A stretch of DNA of 64,000 nucleotides from contig KL647297.1 in assembly GCA_000727475.1 (NCBI GenBank), forward strand, positions 2,747,577 through 2,811,576. Direction: 5' to 3'. Origin of the DNA: Sarcocystis neurona (taxonomy: Eukaryota > Apicomplexa > Conoidasida > Eucoccidiorida > Sarcocystidae). Positions within the stretch are counted from its first letter, which is position 1. The number at the start of each line of letters is the position of its first letter. The notes below the pieces were generated by a model. The model did no database searches and was not told the DNA's origin. It was given only the letters and a program-made list of their open reading frames with translations. This document shows, piece after piece, positions 34,015 to 45,300 of this stretch. Position numbers and translations under genes: made by a program.

Positions 34015-36315
34015 ATGCATGCGCAGCAGCAGGAAGGTGCAGGAGCAGGAAGGGATACAGGACTGCTCGCGCATGCAGTGGGAACTGCTGGAAGCAGGAA
34101 ACACAGACAGTACGTCGCGGTGGCCGCTGCTGCTGCTTCGAACCTCGCCCGTCCATTCCTTCATGGACGCACCAGCAGCAACAGCTCGGAGAAGAAGCAC
34201 ATGCCCTGCGCGACAGCGTCTTCGCGGTTTTTCTCCCCGGCGCCAGCAACGGCTGCAGCAGCAGCAGCAACAGCCGCAGGAACAAGGACAGCCTCCAGCG
34301 CAGCAGCAGCTGCAGCACCAGCCGTGTCGCGTTCCATCGACGAGACGCGTGCGTACGCTGCCGCTGCCGCGCGTGGAGCAGCAGCGACAGCAGCCAAAGA
34401 CGGGAGAAGATCGGCGGGAGCACGGGCTGCAGTGTGCGAACCCCGTGAGGGGTTGATAGAAGGAGCACGGTCAGGTGTGGGATGTACCGGGCAAACCCGT
34501 GGGGCAGCAGCAGCACCAGCGAGTCAATCCCTTTGGTCCTACAACAGCAGCAGAAATAGGAGGGGGAAAACTGCAGGTGCTTCTGAGGATATTGTTGTTT
34601 CTGCTGCTTCTTCACGTGACGGACCTCTGCTTGTTGCTCGTCCTCTCCCTGCTGCTGCTTTATCTGCTTCTTTTCCAGCACGGGGTGTGCAGCAAGGCGA
34701 AGTTGGCCAGGGGCACTTGTGTACGGGAGACGGCGTCTCCGTAGAAACGAGTGGGCGTACCTCCGCTTCGGCGAGAGTAGACACAGAGACAGGACAGAAA
34801 CAGAAGAAGGATAGGCGCACCGAAAAGGATGTGTCTGCTGCCCCTGCCGCAGCTTCACTTCCCCCAGCAGCACACGGGACCGCCCAGACTAGCTGGACCC
34901 GACACAGCAGCAGCGACGGCTGCAGCACCAGTAGCAGCAGCGGCAAGAGCGGCAGCAGCAGCATCAGCGGCGGCGGCAGCAGCAGCGACAGCAGCAAGAA
35001 GTGCGGGAGCCGCAGCAGCGTCAGCCAGAGCAGCAACAGCGACGGCAGCATCAGCAGCGAGAGCGGCAGCAGCGGCAGCAGCCACAGCAGCGAGTGCAGC
35101 AGGAACAGCAGCAGCAGCTGCTGCAGCAGCAGCGGCAGCAGTAGCGAGAGAGAACGCAGTTTGAACGGGAGGTACGGGGGGCAGGAACCAGGTGGTGCAG
35201 CAGCAGCAGAACTGGGAGCAAAAGAGAGACAAGAGAGCATGCGTTCACCAGTTGGTTGGCAACAACAAGCAGCGTATCACACTGCTGCCGTTGGTGGTGC
35301 TCGCGGAACTGCGGCTGGGGAGAAGAAGACGCCTCTTGCTGTGAGATCGGCGTCGGCAGCAGCCGCTTCAGCGGCGATTTCCAAAGTTGCAGCAGGAGAC
35401 AGCAACACGGGACTCAGGAGCAAGGGAGAGGAGAAGAAGCAGCCGCAGGAAAGGAATAACAGAGGTCGACGCGTGGAAGAACGAAGAGAACGAGAAGACG
35501 TAAGAAGAGAAACCGCAGGAGGAGGGGGAGGAACAGCAGGGAGAGGAATTGTTGCTCATGGGCTGCGTGGCGGAAACGGTGTCTTCTTCATCACGCAGCA
35601 GCAGCAACGGCAAAGGAGCAACTGCCCGGCGGGAAGCTCCAACAGCAGCAGCAGTGCGAGGAAGGATTGCAGCAGCGGCAGCAGCACCAAGAGCAACAAC
35701 AGCACCAAGAGCAGCAGCAGCACCAAGAGCAGCAGCAGCCCCAAGACCAGCAGCGGCAGCCCGAAGAGCAGCAGCAGCATCAAGAGCAGGAACAGCAGCA
35801 ACGAGAGCAGGGGCAACAGGACCGACCGCAGCAGCAGGACGACGAGCAGCAGTCCGACTGAAGAGGAGAATCCGAGCGACGATATGAGAGGGAATGGAGG
35901 AGGAGGAGGAGCTGCTCGCAGCGGCGGCGGCGGAGGCGGAGGGGGCAGCAGCAGCAGCAGACGCAGCAGCAACAGCAGCACGACAGGAACAACGGCGGCA
36001 GCAGTCGTGAGACGGAGAGGCAGGGGCCGGAGAGGTGGCTCTGGCGGGACGGGACGGCGGCATGCAGAAAACAGCAGCTGTTCTGCTCAGGCTGGAACAG
36101 CAGCAGATAAAGCAGGCGGGGCAGCAGGAGCAGGAGAGAAAGGTGCAGGCGGCGCTGCAGCCGCACCGGGAGGGAATGCACCATCAGCAGCAGCAGGAGG
36201 AAACGCAGCAGTCACCCCGCCTCCGACGGCTGACGAAACTGTCGCTTGCCCGCTTTGTATGGAGGACTTAGATGAAACAGATCGAGACTTCTTTCCCTGC
36301 GAGTGCGGCTACCAA
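34015..36315 (+). CDS. CNOT4: NOT4-like exon 1 (low-complexity N-terminus, RING part 1)
   Basis: About 740 residues of Ser/Ala/Gly/Gln-rich sequence precede the conserved ACPLCMEDLDETDRDFFPCE motif, half of a C4C4 RING, ending CGYQ before GTAAGC. The first in-frame ATG after a TGA is used as the start; an upstream 5' exon is possible. A 102-nt segment (34577-34678) looks intron-like and, being a multiple of three, would not disturb the frame if spliced. Confidence 0.85.
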
Positions 36316-39300
36316 GTAAGCACACTCGTCTGCCGGGCAGCCTCTCTTTCTCGGCAGGTCTTGCTGCTGTGAGTGAGCGTCGCAGTGTCCACGTGTTTCT
36401 GCCGTGCGTCTGCTGCTGCTGCTGCAGCTGCTTCGCTTGCTGCTGTTGTCGTCTCCCCTGCGGGTGTCGCCTTTCTGTTGCGCCGGGAGTTGCTGGACTA
36501 TCGTCGTCCACACAAGTTAATATGTGTGTATTTTGCTGCGGTGCTGCGAGTTCAAATATACGTCCGTGTACTATATTTCTGTGTAGACGTCTTCTCGAAG
36601 TGACTCTAGTTGCTTGTGGTTGCTGGGAACAGCGCAGGGAAGATCGCGTCATGTAGCTGCCGCACACGCGGGCAAGGAGGACAGCAGCAGATGTGACGTG
36701 TGGTGGCGAGATGACATTCTGCAGCTGCAGCAGCACCACGTCCCTGTACTTTAGGATAGGGTTCCACATTCTTGTATGTACACAAAAATCGCTTTGTTTA
36801 ACTGCCTGTGGTCCATACGTATACGTATGCATACTAATTGCTCTACTCTAGTAGTTGCCGCCCATATATACATATATGTGTGTATATATATACGCACACG
36901 CGTGCTGGCGTTTATTAGCGTTTCTCTGTCAGTGACCTGCATGTGTCTATGTAACTGTACATACCGCCGCTTGCATACACGCGCACGAATTAGATTAGCT
37001 ATCTGTTTCTTCTGAGTTCCCCAGGTATTTCTCTGTGTATGTCAAACACCTACAGGATGTATACATATATGTATATACATACATACGTCGAAGCCCAGGA
37101 CTGTACGCACGAGCGCCTTGCTGCAGCAAGCTAAACACCCGTATACATATATATATGTACGAAGACGTCCACGGGTATATCTGTGGGTGGTGCAGCTCGT
37201 GGTGCTGCATGTGGTCGAGTCGCAGCTGCTATCTCGTTGCTACTGCATTCGTTCAGGTTGACGCAGCTGCTGTGTACTTTGCTACCGCAGTTGCGGCCTG
37301 CCACCGCTCAAGAGGCGCCGCTGCTGCAGCATCATTTCTTCTTGTTCGGTGCTTCGTTTTCGCTGCTGGATTCTGCTGCTGGTGGTGCTTCGTCTTCTGC
37401 AGTGCTGCTGCTGCAGTGCTGCTGGCCACGCATCGAACGCCGTCGTCGCTGCGTCTTCTTCCGGCTGCTGCTGCTGCGGGTCGCGGGCTGCAGCGCTTGT
37501 CGGTGCAATTACCTGCTGTGTGGTCGACCTGCTGCTATTGCGCGGGCTCGTGTGTGAGTCGCGTCTCGGTGTGTTGCTATGGCCATTTCGCTATATCGCT
37601 GCTGTGCTGCTAACTGACGCCTGCTGCTGCTCGTGCTGCGCCCCGCAGCTGTTTTGTGCGTCGTTGGGAGCGACACATCTCTGCTGCGGCGTTGCTTCTC
37701 TTGCTGCTGCTTGTTTGCAGTGCCACGCGGGGCTGCTGTGGCTTCCTTGTTGCTGCTGAGACTTCTTCTCCTTGTAGTCTTATTCGTGCGGGCTGCTGCT
37801 GCTGCGCGCGCGCGCTTGGCGTGGTGACAGCAGCTGCTCTCGCCTCTTTCTTTTTCTTATCACAGCGAGGGTTGCTGCATTTTTGTGCGTTTGCCTCGTG
37901 GGCTTCCTTTCCCCGTCCCCTCCTCGTCTTTCGTTTCCTATTCTCTCCTCGATTCTTTCTCTTCCTGCGCGCGGCTGTTCGCAGGTGTGTCTTTGGTGTC
38001 TCCATCACATACGAGATCACCTCGGCAATCGCTGCCCTGCCTGTCGTCGCGAGTATGACGAGAAAAAATTCAAATATAATCGCACACGAAGCGTCGAGTA
38101 AGTCGCCCCCTCTTCCGGCAGTCTAGATATATACATATGTATATATGCTCAGGCGACTAGTCTGATATATATAAATATATGCTTTGCAGTCTAGTTGTGG
38201 GTCTGAGACATATATAAATATATGCCTCGCGGTGTAGTCATATATATGATGTATGCCTCGCGGTGCAGTTGTTAAGTTGTGAGCCTCATACATATATATA
38301 CGTGTATTTGAGGTATATACACGCAGAATTACATAGAAATATGAAGAAATGAAGTTGTTCGTGCTTTTGTGTCCCTCGTTCGTGTCTGTGTCTTCCTCTG
38401 GCCCCCTTCTGTGGCTCGCTGTCTCCGCCTCTGTCCACTTCCGTCCCTCTATCTCCCTGTCTCTCCGCCTGCCTGTCTGGCCCCTTTGTGCGTCTCCGCG
38501 TCTTTCTGTCTCTGTCCACTTCCATCTCTCTGTCTCTCTGTTTCTCCGTCTCCCTGTCTCTCTGTTTCTCCGTCTCCCTGTCTCCCTGTCCCCCTGTCCC
38601 CCTGTCTCTCCATCCCCCTCTCTCCGCCTCCCTGTCTGGCCCCTTTCTGCATGTCTCTCTGTCTCTGTCCACTTCCGTCTCTCTGTTTCTCCGTCTCCCT
38701 GTCCCCCCATCTCCTCTTTCTGTCTCTCCGTCCCCCTGTCTCCTTCCCCCTGTCTCCCTGTCCCTCCGCCTCCCTGTCTCTGTGTCTCTCTGTGTAGCTG
38801 TTGTGACCTCGTGCGCGTTGCTGGCTTCTGCGCGCGCATGCGTCAATATGGAGGACAGCGCAGGCCCCGGCTCGTTAGATGCTGCGACCATACTCAGTCT
38901 TCCTCTAGATCCGCTTCTAAATTCGTCTACATAAAAATATACTAAGACCATACATATGCGTAGGTATTTATGCGTCTCTCCCCGTCTGTCTGTCTCCGTG
39001 TGTGTCTCTATCCATATCACATCCGTGTTTATGAGTCTGCCATATTCTTCTCATTCTCTGCCTCTCCTTCGTCCTCTAGAATCATCTACGTAAATATAAT
39101 ATATTTGGTCGATGTATGTGCAGGTGTGGATGTCTCTTTCTTCTGTCTTTGGCTCTCTCCGTCTGTCTCTCTGTATATATATCAAATATGTGTACGTGAG
39201 TCCGTCATACTTTCCTCATTTGGGCGCTATATCTCTATCTTGGCTGGTTCCGTATATGCCTGTTTTGTATGTGGGGGGATGGTGTGCATGAGTAGCTGTC

Positions 39301-42300
39301 TGCGCCTGTCTCGCTCTATAAATATGTGGGCATGTTCACTGCTCTCCGTAGCTGCATGCATCGTATCGCGTGGGTGACGTACGTAGCTTTGCATGGCTCT
39401 TCTGTTAAGTGATGCACGTCTCTCTGCGTCTCGCCCTCTCCGTCTGGCTGCCTTGCGGACTTACGGGTGTCTCGTCTGTGTGCTGGCTGCGTCTATCGGG
39501 CGGGTGGGGGGGGGGGGTAATGAAGAGGGCAGACGACTTCTTCGTTGACACGTACAACGACGCTGCGGTGATGTTTCTACGTGCATGCGGCGTGCTGCTG
39601 GTGCTGTCGCTGCCCCATGCTGCTCGATCCTGCACAGCAGTCTGATCCTGCCGCTGCTGCGTGACGCTGCAGCTGCTGCGTGATGCTGCTGCTCTGCGTC
39701 AAATTCTGTGTGTGTGTGTGTGTGTGTATGCGTGTCTGGCGACGTTTTATTTGGGTGACGCAGGCTGAGCATGCAGCTGATGGGGCGACGCGCGGCACAC
39801 CGGGAGAAGCAGCAGAGCAGCACGCCGTCATGTTGGTCTTCTCCGCCGTGCGGTGGGGGCGGAGCGTCGTCTGCAGTTTCCGCGGGTGCTCTTGGGAGCG
39901 CGAGCAGCTGCAGCAGCAGCAGCAGCTCGGCAGGCAGCGGTGGTGTCGTGGCAGCAGCAGCAGCTTCCGCCGCTTCTTCTTCTGCTGGCTCAGCCCCAGG
40001 AGGAGGGGCTCGGGTCCTGTCGTCTTGCTGCTGCTCGACTCAGGCGTTTTCTTCGTTGACCGGCGCAGGCGCGGCGGCGGCCGCTGCAGCCCAGGCGGCG
40101 AGCTGCTGCAGCGAGCAGAGCAGCAGCAGCAGTTTGTCGAGTCCCGGAGGCAGCGCAGCTGCAGGAGTAGCAGCGACGGGCGGCCCAGCAGCAGCGACGG
40201 GGAGCTCAGCAGCCGCAGCAGGGTCTTGGTCGTCGTCGTCGTCGTCGTCCGCATCTTCCCCGTTCAACGGCGGCTGCAGCAGCGGCAACGCGAGCACGAG
40301 CAGCAGCAGAAACGCAGCGACACCAGCAGGAGAGTCGTCTGCTGCAGCAGGTGCTGCCGCTCTTTCTCCCACAAATCTTGCTGCGCTGAAGGACGTGCGC
40401 GTCATACAGAGAAATCTCGTCTACGTCATTGGGATACCGCCAACGATCGCCCGGAAGGAAGTGCGACTTCTTTCCATACTCAAATTATTTACCTCCTCGG
40501 CACCAGGAGTTGCTGCTGCTGCTTCTGTGCCGCTTCTGCTTCCGCTGCTACTATCTCTGCTGTTGCTGCTGCGCCTCTGCGCGTCGTGCTGCATCCGCTG
40601 CTGCTTCTGCCTCAGGTGCTGCTTCTGTCTCCCCTGCTTCTGCTGCTGCTGCCGCCGTCGTCCTTTTGCATTTGTTGCATTGCTGCTGGTTTTTCTGTTC
40701 CTCTGCCTGACGCCGCTGCTCATTCTTCCCCCGGCTCTGCTGCTGTAGGCGCCCGGTACATCTGCCTTGGCTGTTTGCCTCGTTCGTGTATGTTTGTGTG
40801 TACGCATTGCATGTACGTACATGTATATATATACACACACATAACACATGCATACGTACGTACATAATACATACATATTACATACATGCATGCGTAATAT
40901 ATATTGTATACATATATATATATATACGTATACGTCAACGCGTATGTATACGTAGAAATGTCCAGGTGACAGAGGGTGGAGTTGGTGGCGCGTAAGGCAC
41001 CTACACATGCACTTCTGAGTCGTTGTCCTGCAGGCGTCGGTCGCCGTTCTTTCCATTTCATGTGAGGGGATTATATATTCGTTTCCCAAGTCCTGGATAA
41101 CGAGAGGCCATTTCAGGTGGATATGCGCGGGCTTATTTGTTTGCGTATATATATATGTATATGTATATATATATGTATGTACACGTGTGTGTGGACCTGA
41201 ACATAGGAGCACATCTCGACAGGAACGTTTCTGTATACACATTCAAGTAGAACTTGTGCTTCCGTAGCAGCAGCAGCGATATCTGTTGTCTTACTCTCTT
41301 CTTTTCTACAGCAGGGCTGTGCACTGCCGGGCTTCCGTCTCGTTGGCCTGCATGCGTCTACATACAGAAGAAGAGAGACGAAAATTTGGTGTTGCAGTTG
41401 CTGCTGCAGCTGCTGGTGCTACCACTGCTGCTGGTGCTGTTGGTGTTGCTGTTGCCGTTGCTGCCGCTGCAGGTGCTGAAGCGGCACGAGTTCTTCGGTC
41501 AGTACGGAAAGGTTTTGCATATTGTCGTTAACAAGAGCCAAGGATACAACAGGTACTGAGCTGTGCCGCTGTATCAGCGAAGTTGTATCTTCCTCTGGCT
41601 GTTGGTCTCTTCCTCTTTATATCGATAATTAAAGAGAGCTCGGGGATGCGTCTGCGTCTCTGTACGTGTATGGTCGTTTGTGCCGCCGCCGTGTTGCTGC
41701 TGCTGCGGCGCCTGCTCGGGTGTGTGCCGCTGTGTTCGACTGTGCGTTCGGGACGGGCTCCCGCGCTGTTTGTGCGCGTGTCGATTTGTCGCGGTCAGCT
41801 GCTGCTGCTAGTGCTGCTGCTGTCGCTGCTGCTGTTGCTGCGGCTGCTGTTGCTTTTACTGCTGCTGCTGTTGCTGGTGCTCTTGCTGCTGCACTTGGTC
41901 GTTGACTGCTGCGCGCGCCACTGCAGCACGCGTGCCGCTGCTTTTGCTGTTTATATTTATGCTGCTGCAGCACCTGGGGGGGACCATCCTACGCGGTCTA
42001 CGTGACATACGCGCACAGCAGAGAAGCAGTTGCTGCAATTCAGGGAATTGATTGCGCGGTATTCGAGGGACGCACTCTCAAGGCTTCCTTCGGGACTACC
42101 AAGTAATCCTACGGCTGCTGTTCCTCCTGCTAGTGTTCTCCCTCCTGCAGCTTGGAGACCTCGTGATCCTGCTGCTGCTGCGGCTACGAGTCTGCTACTG
42201 CTGCGGCGGCGGCTGCGACTCTTCTTGCTGCGGCTGTTGTCGCTGCCAGTATTCTTGCTACAGATGCTACCACGAGTCTCCTTGCTGCTGCCGGTGCCGC

Positions 42301-45300
42301 TGCGAGTCGTCCTGCTGCTGCTGCGGCTACGAGTCTCCATGCTGCTGCTGCTGCTGCGAGTCGTCCAGCTGCTGCTGCTGCTACGAGTCTTCTGCTGCTG
42401 CTGCTGCCGCTGCGACTGTTGTTGCTCTTGCGAGTGTTCGTGCTGCTGCTGGTACGAGTCTTCGTGCTGCTGCTGCTTTTGTCGCTGCCAGTATTCTTGC
42501 CGCTCTTATTATTGCGACTGCTCCTGCTGTTGCAACAAGCGCGCTTGCTGCTGCAGCGGTCGTCTGCGTGTTGCCGTTGCCGCCGCTCCTTTTGCTGCAG
42601 CAGCTGCGGCTACGGCTTCTGTTGCTCCTGCTGTCTAGTTGCTCCCGCTGCCCTTGCTCCCGCTGCCCTTGCTCCCGCTGCTGCTGCTCCCGTTGCTGCT
42701 GCTCCCGTTGCTGCTGCTCCCGTTGCTGCTGCNNNNNNNNNNNNNNNNNNNNNNNNNNNNNNNNNNNNNNNNNNNNNNNNNNNNNNNNNNNNNNNNNNNN
42801 NNNNNNNNNNNNNNNNNNNNNNNNNNNNNNNNNNNNNNNNNNNNNNNNNNNNNNNNNNNNNNNNNNNNNNNNNNNNNNNNNNNNNNNNNNNNNNNNNNNN
42901 NNNNNNNNNNNNNNNNNNNNNNNNNNNNNNNNNNNNNNNNNNNNNNNNNNNNNNNNNNNNNNNNNNNNNNNNNNNNNNNNNNNNNNNNNNNNNNNNNNNN
43001 NNNNNNNNNNNNNNNNNNNNNNNNNNNNNNNNNNNNNNNNNNNNNNNNNNNNNNNNNNNNNNNNNNNNNNNNNNNNNNNNNNNNNNNNNNNNNNNNNNNN
43101 NNNNNNNNNNNNNNNNNNNNNNNNNNNNNNNNNNNNNNNNNNNNNNNNNNNNNNNNNNNNNNNNNNNNNNNNNNNNNNNNNNNNNNNNNNNNNNNNNNNN
43201 NNNNNNNNNNNNNNNNNNNNNNNNNNNNNNNNNNNNNNNNNNNNNNNNNNNNNNNNNNNNNNNNNNNNNNNNNNNNNNNNNNNNNNNNNNNNNNNNNNNN
43301 NNNNNNNNNNNNNNNNNNNNNNNNNNNNNNNNNNNNNNNNNNNNNNNNNNNNNNNNNNNNNNNNNNNNNNNNNNNNNNNNNNNNNNNNNNNNNNNNNNNN
43401 NNNNNNNNNNNNNNNNNNNNNNNNNNNNNNNNNNNNNNNNNNNNNNNNNNNNNNNNNNNNNNNNNCTGCTCCCGCTGCTGTTGCTCCCGCTGCTGTTGTT
43501 GCTGTTGTAGAAACGGTTTGTGGGGTGGGGTCGCCTGCTGGTCGTTTTCCTCAGGTATTGTTCGAATTTTTTGAAAGGCGTCAAGTGCCAGAATCCCGAC
43601 TGTTTCTACTTACATCATCTGGGAAGTGACCAGGACAGGTGAATGCCCACCCGCCTGTGGCTGGTTCTTCTTTTTCTGAAGAGGAGACAAAGCGCTAGGG
43701 AAGGTTCTTCTTCTGCCTTCAGGCACATGACACTGGTTGTTATTTCATATATACGTAGAAAAGTAATGTGTACCTAATACATACACATGCGTAGCGCACG
43801 CACGTCCATAATACATATGTTACCAGAACGTAGACACAAGAGTAGGTATATATATCTTCCATGTGTTGCCAGAACGTACACACAAGAGTATGTGTATGTA
43901 TCTTCTCTTCGTTCATATGTGTATATATTTCCAGATTTCCTTTGAGCGAGGTAGAGAAAGACAGCCTCGTCCTCTCTCTATACATATCTATCTATATTCG
44001 TATATCACCTCTACACGTGCCTGCATATATACATATACATGTGTATGTGTATATTCTTCCCTTAGGCAATCATATATGTGTATATATATGTATATGCTTT
44101 TGCCTGTTATACGTAGAGAGAGGCATGTATGTATCAATTTATATATATATATGTATGTGTATATATATATATGTATTCCTCCTTAGGAAACTATATATAT
44201 ATATGTATATATGGTTTTGCGTGTTATACGTGGGGAGAGGCATGTATGTATGTATTTTTATATGTATATGTGTATATGTGTATATATGTATGTATTCCTC
44301 CTTAGACAATTACATATATGTATATATATATGCTTTTGCGGTTTATACGTAGGAAGAGGCACGTGTGTCTGAATTTATACATGGATGCATATTTTGTTGT
44401 GTATTCGTATATTCTGTATATGGAGAATACCGGCCGAGGACTCCTTCTAGATCGAAAGACAGAGTCCTTCCAACGCGCCTGTACATAGAAGCAGTCGTAT
44501 ATATTTGTATGTAAGTCCACATATGTATGTAGATGTATATGGACGTGTAGTACGTGTATACATGCAGAGTTATGTGGGACTGTGACTGCGGTGTGTTGTG
44601 GAGCACTGGCAAGTGCTGCCGTGTCTTTTCCTGCTATTCCGTGGGCTTCGTCGCTAGTAGCAGGTGCAGCTGCTGCTTTCGCTGTGGTAGTTGCGGTGTA
44701 GCAGCTGCTCTTGTCGCGGCTGTTGCTGCTGCAGTGGCTTTTTGCGGTAGCGGCTGTCACGTGCTATAACGACTTCGCCGCCACTGCTGGTGCAGCTGCT
44801 GCGGCCTTGTTGCTGGGGGTGTTGCTGTTGCGTTCACGCTGCCGCTGCTGCTGTTGCTGCTGCTGCTGTTGCAGTTTCACAAAGGAGGCGATGATACGTG
44901 CGAAGCACCAATTTCTCGACCTGACGCTTCCGACGGGTGGGGGGGCGAAGAAGGCTGCCGCTGCTGCGTTGGGTTTGACGAGTGCTTCTGTGGCCTTCGG
45001 CTGCAGCAGCAGCTCTTCGTTGTCCTTCGGCTCTGTTGAGGCTGCCGCTGCTGCGGCTGCACCTCCTGCGTCCCCGCTCGCTTCTGCGGGGGCTGCGGAA
45101 TCATCTGCCGCCGCTGCGGCAACTGCCAAGGCAGCTGCGTGCCACGCAGCAGCAGGGGGTGGTGGTGGAGGAGCAGCGGCAGCAGCAGCAAGTGCGACGG
45201 CGACGACGGCAGACGGAGGAACAGCAGCAGCGACGCATCCGGAGCAGCCTTCTGCGGGAGGAGGCAGCGACAAAAGAGCCGATGCAAAGGCCCAGCGTCA

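Larger units (their letters stand above)
42103..43554 (+). other. NOT4-like intron 5 with sequence gap
   Basis: GTAATC to TCCTCAG. Nearly all CTG-type sequence. The unresolved gap 42733-43465 falls inside it. Reading frames that run across the N block are not genes. Confidence 0.9.

Noticed and set aside
38123..39020. Minus frames of 238 and 244 residues (ETGRRRNRETE type)
   Set aside because: Product of the pyrimidine minisatellite in NOT4-like intron 2.
42052..43629. 525-residue plus frame and others running through the N block
   Set aside because: Most codons are N. The real sequence is NOT4-like intron 5 with a CTG minisatellite.
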